From positions 15,872,001 through 15,936,000 of the forward strand of contig JANTQA010000023.1 in assembly GCA_027625915.1 (NCBI GenBank): 64,000 nt of DNA. Direction: 5' to 3'. The DNA comes from Anaeramoeba flamelloides. Its lineage: Eukaryota; Metamonada; Anaeramoebidae. Position numbers and translations under genes: made by a program. Shown piece by piece: positions 23,845 to 36,720 of this stretch. Each line of letters opens with the position of its first letter. Position 1 is the first letter of the stretch. Under the pieces are notes generated by a model. That model had not been told where the DNA came from. It worked only from the letters and a program-made list of their open reading frames with translations, and did no database searches.

Positions 23845-26800
23845 TTTATTAAGAAGATTGGTTTGTTGATTATTAAAAAAAATAACAATTTTTTTGTTTA
23901 GTTTTTTGATGGAAAATTTGTGAAATTTCTCTTTTTTTGAGTAATAGACGACAATAATTTGAACCAAATACATCAAAATTGGATCTAATTATGATTATTC
24001 TTTGAATTAGAATTTAATTTGTTGTTTTTTTTTTTTTTTCCTTTTGGGTGGATTTGTGCTTTGGATCAAAAAACATTAAACAGTTATTGTTCTTTTGAAA
24101 TAATCAATTTTTTAGATCCTAATAAAAATAATAAAATATTTGAGAGCTGTTAAAATAATCAGTATAGGTCTTGGAGGGTCTGTGTTAACAAAATAAGAGT
24201 CCTGTTCATTTTTAGTTTAGACCAGCACATTTAAACTTTAATGTTTAAGAAACATATTGTAAATTATAATTAAATCTGGTATTGATTCCTTTAAGTTCTA
24301 TGATTTAAAAAAGAAATTTAAAGAAGGAAAAGATCATTGCCAAATTATTCTGAAATTGATGAGCAATAATTGAAGAGAAAATTTTTATCATCTCAAAAAC
24401 AATATATTACAAATTTCATCAGATATTTGAATATATAAAAGAAAAAGAATTTAAGTGAGTAACTACACCTTACTATCTGGTAAAATTTTGAGAGAGATGA
24501 GAAAAGAGTATTTTATTTTAGTTGCGTATGATAGTAGATTCTCGAAAATTTTTTTTTAAAAAAATATTTGATTTTTTTTTTTTTTAATGTTCAACAATAT
24601 AAAAAAAGAGAAAAAAATTGATAAAAATGGTTTGGTTTTAATTTTTTTTAATAAAATAGTTTTGTTTGAGTAGATAATTTTAGATTCAAAGAATGAAACT
24701 TAGAGCTATTTTGTGCTTTAAAATCTGATAAAATATAATCATATTCACCTCTCCTAACCACCAAATCCAAGTGTTTAAAACCCTAAACAGGTATGTTTAT
24801 AGATTATTATTATTGTTTGGAATCCTTCTAGCTATAAAAGTCCCATCCATGCTTCCTTTTGTGATTCTCTCGATTGTAATGTCGTTGTTCATTTTAAACA
24901 AAATCCAATAATCCCAAATGTAACTAATAAAAAAATCTTTCATATTACTTTTTGTTGTTATGAAAAAAAAAATACGAAAAAGATGATAAAATAACAAAAG
25001 AAAAAATTCAATTCCACTATAGAATGTTGAGAAAAGTCCGAAAGAGACGTCACTCAACATTTGAAACACTATTTTAAGCAATTCATCTCAATATTCTATT
25101 GCGGCAAGATATTTAAGATTTTGAAAATAAAATTTAAAATATCTAAAGAATGGAGTACGTTAAATAATAAAAATCAATGAGATACACACTAAACAAAAAA
25201 TGTTATTTTCGGTTCTCTTGCAGAATTGCATAAAAAAAGTGAAAATTTTTCCTTTACTGTAGCTAACCCCTTAAAACAAATTTCAATTTAAAATTTAACA
25301 TTTTTGTGGAAGGAAGATACTGTTAACCCCCAAAATTGATTTTTGAATTATTATTCTATTGGATAGTATATTAGATAATGTACAAGAAAAGAAGGAAAAA
25401 AAAAAAACTAGCTAAATGAAAGATCGGTTTTAACAATCACAACTGATGCTTTTGACAAAAATATTACTTCTATCTTATCCCCCCTCTTGGGAAATTTGTT
25501 AATATATTCCTGAAAGTAACACCATTGTGAAGAATACTTCCTTTTCACTTTTTTTGTGTTTTCTTCCAACTTTTTGTGTAAAGAGACTTGATTTATTACT
25601 TTTTTTTTCAATTAAATGAAAAAAAAAAAAACAATCGATCTAAAGAAAGTTATATAATGTCCTAATTAAAAATTAATAAATATTTATCATTGCAAAATCA
25701 AAGGGACAAAGTTTTGATTCAAATTTCAAATAAAAATTGACCCCGAGAATAAAAATAAAACCTCAAAGCACCCAATTCTAAAAAGAGAAATGTATAATCG
25801 AAACTTCTTGACAGAATTAAAATTTTGAAATTTCACATGATTTATCAAATCTTTTTTGCACAATTGAATGAAATTTTTGTTCATTTTATTTTGTAACAAA
25901 TAGTATATCAATAATCATCAGCATCTAATCTTTTTGTAAAAAAATTGTCAAAAACAAAAAATGGCCAAATTGCTTTTAATTCAAAAAATAGTTATGAAAA
26001 GGAAAAATTTCAAATATTTTTTAATTTCTTTTTTTGTTCATTTTAAAACAAAAACCAAGTCGAAAGTAGTTTGATTATTAGAATGAAAATAATATTAAAA
26101 AAAAAATTTAAACATTTTTAATTTTTCAAAATTTGGGATTTAATTGTAAACATTAGTAAAAGTGAATTATTTTGAATTTTTTGATGCTAGGCATTTTCCA
26201 TTTGTGTGAAATTAGCTTTAAGAGTTCAAAAATAGACATTAATACAGTTTGAGGAATTTCTATTTTAGATATCTTCATAGATTAGGTGAAAAATAAGTAA
26301 AAAAATAATTGAAAAATTTTCCTTTTCACATCCATTTTTTGAATAAAATTGATTTTCCACACTTACCCTATTTGACAATTTTTTTCCAGAATGTTTTTTT
26401 TTTATGATTAATAATAAAGAAAAATATAAATTTTATTAGAATTATTAAATTATTATTTAGAAATTGGAAAAGAAGAGGAAATTAATTGTAACTACAAAAA
26501 AAAAAAAAAAAACAGATTTTTTATATTAATTAGAGAGTTTTAAAATTGTAGACACTATTAAAGGCAATGAAGAAAATAGCTCCAATAATTTCAAATTCCA
26601 TAATATTAATTATATTATAAATAAACTTTAATATATCCATTAGAAAATGTTAATACAATTATGATTTTTACCCAACTTGAAATTTCCAATCATATTTTTT
26701 CATATTAGTGAAAGTTAAAGTAGAAGTAGAGAAACAAATTTCTAAAAATCAGAACAAGTCCAAGGACTATTTATATTTAATGTTCTTTAAATATCAATTT

Positions 26801-27705
26801 TATGAGTAGGTGCGTATTTATTGTCATAGAATGATGCCATGTTAAGAGATATTATACAAATTTAGTAGTGAAGGTTTTCGAAAATTTATTATTTAATTAA
26901 AAAATATTTTTTCTATTAAATTGTTAATTTTAATTGAAAAGGTTCCAAAATCAACATTTTGAAATCTCGCTATTTTGGTACAAATTATTTTATCTCAGCA
27001 GAGTGTTTAATTCAAGTGTATTAATATACTTGACATTAATTTGGATAGAATCTAGTACAATATCAAAAAACCTATTTGAAATTTGCTCTTATTTTGTTCA
27101 CAAATTAATAAAAGAATATACGACCATTAAACTTTTTTATAATAATCCTCTAAAAAACCTAAATTTTGGAATATTTAAAGTTGTCCTTTCATTTGTATTC
27201 TTTTATTTCATTTTTATTTTTCAAATTGAAGTCCATAAATCTGAACAGAAGATAAAATATGAGTAGTTCTGAATATTTCAAATCAATATTAATGTTTTAA
27301 ATATTATTGATAATATTTCGACTGATTACCTTTTCAAAGAAGTAAAAATTTTTTTATTTAGGGTTGTACGATCACCCAGTATATTTATAGAACCCAAAGA
27401 AAGCTAGCTGGTACTATCAATGATCAGAGAATATAAATTATAAATTCAGCCTGAATTTTTATTTGCACAAGAATAAAAGAACAAAGACACTGAAATGAAA
27501 ATTTTTCCTATTTATTCCTCAAACTCAATCAATTTATCTCTGGATAAATTAGAGTATATTCTTATTGAAACGAGACGAAACCAATGTTGAAGAAATACAA
27601 TTCGATACTCCATACTAACCAAGAAAACACTAATTCAAGAAATTTTTTCATTTTTTTCAGATTTATTTTCTCTTGATAATTTTGGTTTTTGATAAACAAA
27701 CACAA
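23845..27705. other. intergenic between CCT1 and CCZ1
   Basis: About 3.9 kb lying between the divergent genes CCT1 (-) and CCZ1 (+), so both promoters should be here. Open frames at 24797-25081 (-), 25408-25611 (-) and 26934-27266 (+) have no recognisable family. The 25408-25611 frame has the least skewed composition (contains QWCYFQEYINKFPKRGDKIE), but it has no support beyond that. Confidence 0.4.
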
Positions 27706-30700
27706 ATGACCCAAAAACAAGAAAAAGAAGAAGAAAAAATTGATTTGGATGAATGCTTTTTCTGGTTTGAAATTGATGAAAGCGAGGAAGAAGAGGAAGA
27801 AAAAGAACATGACGATCGTATATTATTTTTCCATCCAAGCACCATTCCAAAAAACAAACAATTTTTATTTGCAGGTGTTCTTATGGGGATTACACACGCA
27901 TTCAGGAATTTTACACAAGAAGAGTTAACAATTTTTGCTCTCCAAAACAACAAGTTTTGTATTAAAAAAGAAAAAAATATCGTAATGGCATTTGGTGCAC
28001 CAAGATCAGAAATTAGTGACACCAATTTATTATTGAGACACAACCTCCTTATTGACTGTTTTAAATTTTTTAATAAATCTTTTGATCACATTTTGAAAGT
28101 AAACCCTTTCCTTGTTTTTGTATAATTAAAAAACTAACAACCAACATCTAAATAGGAAAAAAAAAGAAAAAAACTAAAAAAACAAACAATTTAAAATTTT
28201 TTTCTGAATAAGAACAGCAGGAAACAAGAATGAAATTTTCAATTTTTTTTCCTCTCGATTCTTATAAACAGTGTGTTTTAATTTATTCAAATCATACTTG
28301 TATCAAAAATAAAAAGATCTCTTTATTTTATGAAAGATTGCAAGTTTAGAATATCACATTTAATAAAACATAAAAATTTTTTTGATTTGCAAAGTACTAT
28401 TTTTGAGGCATTTGTTTGATCCTTTAAGGTATTTGATTAAACTTAGATTTTAAAATAAATACTCAAACAACAATAGTGCTTAAATATAATCTCTGATTTC
28501 AGATTTCGTTTGGAGTTAAAAAGCCCAGAAAAAAATGATAATATTCTCTTGATTTCTTCTCAAACAGCTTTTTATTTTGGTTACGATCATTAATTTTTCA
28601 TTTAGTGATCAGACATTTGCTCTTTACTGACACTTAGATTTACAATTTTAGAAAATTTGATTTTATATCCTCTAATTTTCTTTTTTTCATGAGCAAAAAC
28701 CAAAATCTTTTTCAAATAAAAAGGCACAGAAATTTTCAAGAATTATTCACAATTGAATCAAATTAATTGTAGTCCCACTCTAAAAGATAAGAAACTCTTT
28801 AAAACATAAAAAAAAAAACGCTCAAATGAATATTTAAAACACATTAAAACAAAACAATAAAAATTAAAATTCAAATATTTTAAAAATTGATGTACCCTTT
28901 TATTGGAAATGAGAAATCACGTTTTGTAAATTGTAAAAAAAAAAATGAAAAAATAAATAAAAACCTTTTAACATGGTGAATTGGGAAAAAGTTCTTTCCA
29001 TTATATTGATAACTCTTTACACATCAAACTTTTGTTCTTTAAAGTCTCATTTTCAAGATAAAGCCGCAAATGATCTGGGTATTTTGTTGGAATGTTTTTT
29101 CTTTATTTCTCTTTTTTCTTTGTTCCATACATCAATCCAATAATGGTCTTTCTTAATTCTTACATCTAGTTTATTCGAAATCAAACTTGTACTGTTTCCA
29201 TTTTTATACCAATAGATTATTTCCAAATTGGTTTCTTCTTATCTAATCTTGTTTTTTCATTTTTCAACTGTTCAATATCCATAAATAAAAAAAACAAAAA
29301 AATGAAAAAATGAATAATTAAAATGAAAATCACCAATAAGTAATTCTCTTATTAACAATCAAATTTAATAGTATTGATGATTTGAGAGGTGTGACTCTTT
29401 TGTTTGAAAAAGAGTTTATTTTTCGATTTTTTGATCAAATCAAATATTCTTTTTTTTTGTACTAAAATAATCATTTAATTCATCTATCATCGAAAATGGG
29501 TTGTAAAAATTTGATTGTTTATATTTAATCACCAATTCTAATTCTTACAAGCCCTTTAATTAAAATTATTTGAATTCTTTTTGCTTTGAAATCGAAAAAA
29601 AGAGATTATTACAAAAAAAAGAAAAATGAAAAATTCATTTTTTAGAAAAAGATTCAAAAAAAAAAAGTAACAGAAATGACATAAATCACAGAAATCAAAG
29701 AAAATCCACCATTTTTTCAGGAAAATGAAACCACCGTGTTTGTCTGGATCAAAAACACTCAAAAAATAATGAGTGTGCTTTGGATTTCTTTCTGAAAAAG
29801 CTAATATTTCTCGAAATTAACATTATCAAATCTTCTTCATTTTATTAGTTAATAGTAACTAATTTGATAATTTTCAAAAATGTGATATTGAAAAAAATGA
29901 TATTGCAAATTTGAAAATTTCATTTTTTTTTTTTTATCGTTCTCTAACAAATCCCTTAAATTGATAATTGATGAAAATTAAATTCACACATTTTATGATC
30001 ACTTTAAAATTTAGTCAATAATTGGATCATTAAATTATGAAGTTTAATGGATTTTGGAAAAATGTTTGTGATAGATTATTCAAATGAATTTATCAGTAGA
30101 GCCATTTTAGGATAGTTGAAAATAAACTGTTTTTAAAAGTTTTCAAAAATAAACTCCAATTCAAAATTTTTAACACACCAAAATTCAATTTTTAAAAAAA
30201 AAAAAATTTTATTAAATTAATTGTATGGGAAATACTCAAATTAGAATCTTTCACAAATTGAAATATTAACAATCATTTATCATTAACAAATACTGACAAA
30301 ACAACAAATGAATAATTATCAATCAAAATAAAATAAATACTCTGTCAAAAATCTTGGAGATGTGCACAACAAAAAAATATATTGATAAATTTGTTGAAAT
30401 TTCCATAAACAAATATTGATCGATCAAATGTTAGATACCATCAACTAATTTTATTTGATTTTGTCTATTTCAAAGGACTCAACTTTAACCAAATTTCAAT
30501 CACAAAAAAAAATTTTTCAGATCAAATGCAAACTAAACTATTTGCCAATCAAAGGGGCCCAGTTATAATGGTTGAATTAGATTTGTTTAAAGGATTTGAA
30601 TGGATAGTAGAAGAAAAAAATTATTTGGGAAAATTTTAAAATTGAAATAATTTTTTGTTACATATTTCTTTCTTTTTTCTTTTTTTTCTATTTCCTTTTG

Positions 30701-33700
30701 AAAGAAGTAATTCATTTGTAAATTTTTTTATATTGCAAGATCTATATTCACTAACTCAAAACGTCTTATTCAAATATTATTGAAAGTATAAAAATGATTG
30801 CCGAAAAAACATATTAATTTATAATGGGATTTTCTTTAATATCTCCAATTGAAGATCAAAACAAACACTGTTATTTTTTTCAATAAGAACCTCATGGTTT
30901 TAGTTTTTCGAATTTTTAAGAAAATATATTTATTGATTTTTTAGATTTACTTCATACAGATACCAACTATTTTTTGATGTGTATTATTCTACTTATTTTT
31001 TATTTGTTTTTCCAAAGTACATTTATCAAAAATAATTAATATTTGGAAATTTTTTTGGGCCACTTTGACAGAAACAAAGTTTATTAAAAATATTATTATT
31101 ATTTAATATATTAGAAATATTAATGTTTTTTAATTCTAATATCTAGATTATATGATTATTTTCATAGGCTCGGAAATTCGTTAGGTTTTCCAGGATTCAA
31201 AAGAATTGCGTAAAATCAAAGATTTTACTCTATTCTTTTAAATTCTGGAAAACTGCCGTTATCTTTTTTTTAATTTGAGAAATAGAAAAATCTTTGAAAT
31301 TTTCTTTTTATTTCTAAAATTAAAAAAAAGTGCCGTTAGGTTTTCTTGAGTTTTCTGTTTATTTGGAAAATTGATAGATTTTCGTTAGTTTTTTTTGAGT
31401 TTTCTGTTTATTTGGAAAATCAATAGATTTTCGTTAGGTTTTTTTTACTTTTCGAAATAAAATAGAAACCCTCAAAAAAACCTAGAACACTTAACAAATA
31501 AAACAGAAAACCTCAAGAAAACCTAGGCACTTGACTACATGATCACAAAGAAAATGATATAAATCTTCAATGATACCTAAATTTTTTTTATTTATTTTAT
31601 TCAATTTGCAAATTTTTGGTTTATTTTCATTCCTAAAATAACATAACGGTAAATGTTAAATAATTTGTATACTTCTTAACAAAATAGCCAAATTATTTAC
31701 ATTTATAATTATTTAACACTTAAAAAAAAATTAATTTTATTCATCAAAATTCAAAAAGTTGATTTTAAAAATTAAAACCAGACTGTAATTAAGAGTTTAA
31801 TATATATAAGCTAAATTTCAAAAATAGGGTCATCATTAGTATTTTCTAAATTATTGGTATGTGTGTTGTGTTAACCAAATATTCTGAAACCAATATCTTT
31901 TAAAAGTCATTATTGAATATTTAATATCAAGAAACAATCTTCTTTTAATGAAAATTTGTCAAAGTTGAATTCATTTTTTTGCAATTTTTCTTTCAAAATG
32001 ATTCCATATTGTTATTTTTATGTTGAATGAACAAGAACATTTTTGAAAACCGTTAATATTCAAGAGATGAGATTAATTAGCATTGGAGAAAGGGATTGTA
32101 AAATTCAAAGAAAGTAAAACACCCAAGAAGTGTTTGCTTCGAAAACAAGTATCAACCAAATTTGCTTTAATGAGTTACAATGGTTCCTTGAAAAGTGAAG
32201 AAATAGCAAGATCAAATAAGATCTTCTTTTCTCTTTCATTTGGAGACAATGTGATGAATGTGATCGTATTCATTTTATCTTTGAGTTCTTTGTTGTACAT
32301 TCAAAAAATTGGTTTTGTTTTCACTTTCTTTTCTTTTTCTTTTTCTTTTTCTTTCTTTTGTTGAAATTCTTTTTATCTTGAAAAAGTTATCAAGGAAAGT
32401 TTGGGTTGATACCAAATGGGTGAATAGTAAAAATCTGATAACTCTGATGGAAAGTTGTTTCAAAAGGTTCTTGGAAGCAATGGTGAATCTTAAATGGATA
32501 ATTTTAAGATGAAAAATCATTTCAAAAATAGGGTCAGATTTATTTTTTTTCTTAATGGGTTTCTTTTCTCTATTCTTTTATTAGAAATAATAATTAAAAC
32601 AGAAAAGGGTGTTTTTAGACAGTTATTTTTTAGTTTTAAGTTCTGATTTTTCTGGTTTGAGTTTTGGTATTCACTAAATGAGAAACTACAATTTTTTTTC
32701 AATCAAAAATTTGCCCCTATTTTTGAAATTAAGCTTATATATATATTATTTAAAATGTACCCTCATTTTAGAGCTATGAAAAAGTTTCAAATTGTAATTT
32801 ACAACCAAGTTTCCAATTAAAAATGTTAAAAGTTGAAATTCAAGAAATATTCATTAAGAATCTTGATGAATTTGAAACAAGAAAATCTACAAAGGAAATC
32901 ATCAATGTCATAGTAATCAAATTTGATTAACATTCTTATCAACTTCAAAAAAAAGAACTTTACAAGTTGAACATTTTTTACTCGTGTTAAAAATTAAATT
33001 GAAAAATAAATCAAAAAAAAAATTTATAAATTTTTCAATTGGACAAATCTTTTACTTGATTTTTTTATTTTTACTATTGTAACAAAAAATTGGGATCTTT
33101 GAAAAAATTTAATATAAATAAAATTCGATAAAAAACAAAAAAAGTGTTAAATTAATTTTTTTCTTTTTTAGCCTGACTGAATTTTATATATATTGGAAAG
33201 AAGAGTTTTAAAACGAAAAGGGACCAAGTGGTTGGTTGCTAATAATGGTATGTTGGAACCTGTTAGTATGGGTGACTTGAAAATAATCACTTTGTCTTTT
33301 TCCTTTCAAAACTTTTCTTCACAATATAAAGAAAATTCAGCCAGGGAGTGGATAGAAAAAAATAAAAATTCTTCTTTTCAACATTCTCTTGGGAAAACTA
33401 TAAAAAAGAAGATAGCTTCTATTTTAAATATATCCACCCTAGAATTTTATTGGAAAATGTGTAAATTATTTAATATTAAACTGTTAAAGTGTAATTTTTT
33501 TCATTATTTAGTTATTTCTTATCATTTTTTTTTTTTTTCAATTTCCTTTTTTTTTTTTAGAAACCATGTCAAATAAATGTCCAATAAAATATAATATCAA
33601 TATTACTGTATTCTTACTTTTTAAGGTACAGTAAAATTAAACAAATAACGGAGGAAAAAAATTTTTTAAGACAACTAAAGCTACATACAATTTTTTTTTA

Positions 33701-35944
33701 TTGGACAAAATATTTTTAATAATAATTTTCTGGGGTTTTTATCATTGTACCTTAACATTTATTTGTGTGTATTATTCGGTACCTATTGTTATGTTTTAAA
33801 AAGTCAAAATACTGTATTATGTCTACAATAAAACACTTGTTTCTAAATAATTTTGAGATCTTTAAAAAAAGTTAATTTTAAAAAAAAAAATTGATAATAA
33901 AAGTATTTGGATAGTTGTTTTTAAACTTTCAAGTGATTTTTTAAAAAAGTTATTCCTTAGCAAATTGTTGAAAAAAACAAACATATTTTTTTTCATTATT
34001 AATATCATATACCAAAATATACAAAATAACCAAACACGAAAACAAAAACAAAAACAACAAAATTAAAGAGGGCAAATGGTAATAGAGAAACATATATTGA
34101 ATATATTCAACAGGCGGGAAAGGAGCTATTGCCTTTTGTTACGAAAGGATCAAATTCATATTTTACGAGACCAAATAATAATTTTTTATCTGCATTCCAT
34201 GCATTACCTTATTATAAAATCCCACAAGGTTTTAATAGATATTTTATCATGGCATCTCAAATTCTGAACCAGTTACATAATGAATGTGGAAATCATGGTG
34301 GTTGTATCACATACAATAGACAATTATTATCATTTGATTTAAGTTTAGATCTAACTCGCTGGATCCTTATTCGCATTTTTTATGAAGAAAATCAAGAAAA
34401 AAATGTGATTAAAGAAAATAATAATATAAACAATAACCCTGCACTATTATCTTTGCCAGTATATTTAGCAAACGAGCAAATTAAAGATTTCTCTGAAGAT
34501 AATCTCTATTATCAAGATGAAGATGATGAAGAGGATGGTGATGAAGAAGAGGATGGTGATGAAGAATCAGAATTAAATAGTTCAAATGAATCTTCAAATG
34601 ACGAAAACAATTCTCTTCAAAGAACATCAAAAAAAGTTGATAACAAACAAAATATTACCAATATATCCAAAATTTCTACAAATATGGATATTACCAATGA
34701 GTCAATTAGTCCGTTAAAGGCAATGATGAACCGTTCAACTATCAGGCCAATAGGAAAACAACAAAAAATAATCAAAAATTCATCAAAAAAAATGAAAAAA
34801 AAAAAAAAAACTTCTCTTTTAAAAACAACAAATAAATTCCATAAAGTTTATACAGACAATTATAAAGATGGTGCTTATTATGGTTTACATATTGAAAGAA
34901 TTGGTGGAATACATCTAGCTCTAATAATGGATCTCGAAAAGTTACATGATTCAGAGCACATTAAAAAAATAGTAAAAATTCAATTTTTTTTTGTTTTTTT
35001 CTTTTAATTCTATTTTTTTTTTTAGCTTTTTGATTCAAATTTTACGATGCATTATAATTCAAATTATTATTTTTTTTTTTCTTTTTGGTTATTAGAAAAA
35101 TAATTATTTTTGAATTATATGACTATATTGGTATTATTGTTCTTTAAAGTTATATCTTGAAAAAAATATTCTTATTTCTCTGTGAAATTATTCTTTTTAT
35201 AACTCCACCCACATTCGTATTCATATTAAAATGCTTTTTTTTTTTTTTTTTCTTTTTTTTTTTTTATTTATTGTTTTTGTTACTTCCTTTTTTTATTTTT
35301 TTTTTTTATAATCCCCTCCTTTTGTGTTGTTTTAAAACTTTATTTTATCATGTTGATTACTGTTTTTAAAATATAGAAACGACTCCGAGACAAATTTAGA
35401 AAATTAGAAAAAAATATTATAAATATGAATTCAAATTACCCAAAAAAATTAGTAAATAATACGAATAATAGCAAAAAATATAATTTTTTTGTATTTGATA
35501 GCGATACTCAACGAGTTAAAGGAAGCGATTTAGATGTAAATGAAAAAGTAGACAAAGCGTTTTATAAAAATGTTTCAATTGGTCATGATGCTTTTAATGA
35601 AGATTATTCAATCACCCAAGTTGTCCTTTCGTAAGTATCTACATTGCTCTTTTCAGAAGATTTTTTTGTTAGTATTGAATTTATAATTAATGATTTTTTT
35701 TTTTCTTCTATTAATTTTTTTTATTTTTTTTTTTTTATTTTCATTATTTTTACGATTTGTTATTTAAAAAATCTATTTAAACAGTGACCATATAGGAACA
35801 ACATTTTGTAGAAGAATGTTTGGAAGAGAAATTTATTTCCAACTTGAAAATAAAAAAAAGGCAAAAAACAATCAATCAACAAATCAAATTGAAAGAACGG
35901 CAAGAAAATATTTAGAAAAAGATCACCAAATTCATTTATTTTAA
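27706..35944 (+). CDS. CCZ1: CCZ1 (Mon1-Ccz1 Rab7 exchange factor subunit), four exons, giant first intron
   Basis: Exons: 27706-28098, 34069-34971, 35377-35630, 35785-35944. They give 569 residues against roughly 480 in animals. Introns are 5970, 405 and 154 nt, all GT-AG, and every junction keeps frame. Three longin-like domains appear in the CCZ1/HPS4/INTU order. Exon 1 holds the first: DRILFFHP then AGVLMGITHAFRNF, aligning with KILFYHP and the following helix of CCZ1, then LLIDCFKFFNKSF. Exon 2 holds the second: YFIMASQILNQL, GGCITYNRQLLS. It is followed by an acidic and Ser/Asn/Lys-rich insert (about residues 235-385) that explains the extra length. Late exon 2 and exons 3-4 hold the third, ending SDHIGTTFCRRMFGREIYF, which parallels CCZ1 SDYWVVGKKSDRRELYV. 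Function by family: with MON1, activates Rab7 on late endosomes and autophagosomes. HPS4 is the close alternative; the N- and C-terminal matches favour CCZ1. Confidence 0.8.
29090..29285 (-). pseudogene. Tc1-like transposase N-terminal fragment
   Basis: Read on the minus strand: IIYWYKNGNSTSLISNKLDV then DHYWIDVWNKEKREIKKK. It lines up with SLHNQGFSIREISFQLDIG and YWLKIWNTEKRIHNKK of the transposase at 7635. Only the DNA-binding part remains, in the CCZ1 intron. Confidence 0.6.
30160..30550. repeat. dispersed repeat family A, copy 1
   Basis: Matches 51640-51862 plus 52623-52780, and more loosely 52975-53235: AATAATTATCAATCAAAA, GATACCATCAAC, ACTCAACTTTAACC. Non-coding, no ends identified. 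Confidence 0.6.
31170..31540. repeat. family E foldback block
   Basis: Contains the hairpin 31185-31253 (TTTTCCAGGATTCAAAAGAA facing TTCTTTTAAATTCTGGAAAA). It continues with repeated GTTTTCTTGAGTTTTCTG units whose reverse complements (CAGAAAACCTCAAGAAAACC) close the block at 31500-31530, so the whole unit is a large foldback. It resembles 14740-15060 and 61700-61880. Confidence 0.7.
31799..32746 (+). mobile_element. decayed Tc1-like element in CCZ1 intron
   Basis: Ends form inverted repeats of about 28 bp (TATATAAGCT then TTTCAAAAATAGGG, with the reverse at 32714-32746). A direct copy of the left end, TTTCAAAAATAGGGTCA, lies at 32521. Inside, on the plus strand, ALMSYNGSLKSEEIARSNKI resembles a helix-turn-helix start. 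KVWVDTKW...NLITLMESCFKRFLEAM aligns with KVWEGIPW...NLVLSMSKRINLVI, the C-terminus of the 6.5-7.6 kb transposase. The catalytic middle is missing, so it is an internally deleted copy. Confidence 0.55.
33181..33576 (+). other. unassigned open frame in CCZ1 intron
   Basis: A frame open from 33181 to TAA at 33576; first ATG at 33247. It has fairly normal composition early on (RRVLKRKGTKWLVANNGM, SAREWIEKNKNSSFQHS) and then becomes Phe-rich. No family recognised. A transposase scrap or alternative exon are both possible; a MITE follows 28 bp later. Confidence 0.25.
33604..33816. mobile_element. small MITE in CCZ1 intron
   Basis: 213 bp with inverted ends TACTGTATTCTTACTTTTTAA and, reversed, TACAGTATTTTGACTTTTTAA (three mismatches). 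Starts and ends in TA, fitting a Tc1/mariner-mobilised MITE. No coding frame. Confidence 0.6.
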
Positions 35945-36309
35945 TCATGTAAAAAAAAAAAAATAACAATTTCGAAATTTTCTAATTTAGCATTTCAATT
36001 CAACTTACAAAAAAAATCAAAAAAAAAACATATTTATATGTAAACATAATATTTATAATTAATTTCAATAATTTAATTGATTAAAATCGTGTTATTTTAA
36101 TCAACCACCAAAAATATTTCAATTATTTTCAAATAAAAATAAAAATGGTTGTGTTTTTTTTAAAAAAAATACTGAATATTTATTTACAACTGATTATTCT
36201 TTTTTTATTATTGAATAAATATTATAAACACTTTCCAACTTTTTTTTGGTTTTTTTTTTTTTGGGATTTTGTTTGCAGTATACAAAAAGTGCAAATTTTA
36301 TAACAAAAA
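35945..36309. other. 3' flank of CCZ1
   Basis: A/T-rich, nothing recognised beyond possible polyadenylation sequence. Confidence 0.4.
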
Positions 36310-36690
36310 CTGATTCTTAGGGAAAATACACAAAAACTAACCAATCTTTTTAATAAAAATTATGAAATTTATTATGATTGTAGGGAATTTTTAATCAAAT
36401 TTCTTGTTGTTAGAAAACGTAAGGTGATAAAGAAAAAATAATAGCAAAGTATTGGAAAGTAAATATAGTTATAGAAAAAAATGTATTCCAAGTGGGATAC
36501 CTGGTTATCCACTCTAGAGTAGTGTATAGATTATTTTTGGATTTAAAGGGATGGAGTAAAGATAAAAAGATTTTACTCCATTCCTTGATATTAAAAAAAA
36601 ACTTAACTACAGTTGAATACCAATTATTAATCACATATTAGTATTTTATTTATTATTGATGATCTTTTTATTGGGGTCTAATCCCTGTGT
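36310..36690 (+). mobile_element. LINE-like 3' end, family D copy 3
   Basis: Encodes a protein end NYEIYYDCREFLIKFLVVRK then KVIKKK, homologous to the copy at 4229-4438. It is followed by the D tail (GAATACCAATTATTAATCAC). The tail carries an extra hairpin (36538-36592) of family E that is absent from copies 1 and 2. The reading frame upstream is short, so this is a truncated remnant. Confidence 0.55.
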
Positions 36691-36720
36691 AAATTCTGGG
36701 GAAATGTCGACGAGTGTTTT

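Larger units (their letters stand above)
28099..34068 (+). other. CCZ1 intron 1 (5970 nt), rich in transposon remnants
   Basis: Donor AAA|GTAAAC after codon 131 and acceptor TTAAAG|AGG join in phase 0 and bridge the first and second longin domains without gap or frame change. Inside lie a decayed Tc1 transposase piece (29090-29285), a family A repeat (30160-30550), a family E hairpin block (31170-31540), a Tc1-like element (31799-32746), an unassigned frame (33181-33576) and a MITE (33604-33816). Confidence 0.7.

Noticed and set aside
25408-25611. 67-codon minus-strand frame with QWCYFQEYINKFPKRGDKIE
   Set aside because: Composition is less skewed than usual, but there is no recognised family, second copy or splice partner, so it is not listed as a gene.
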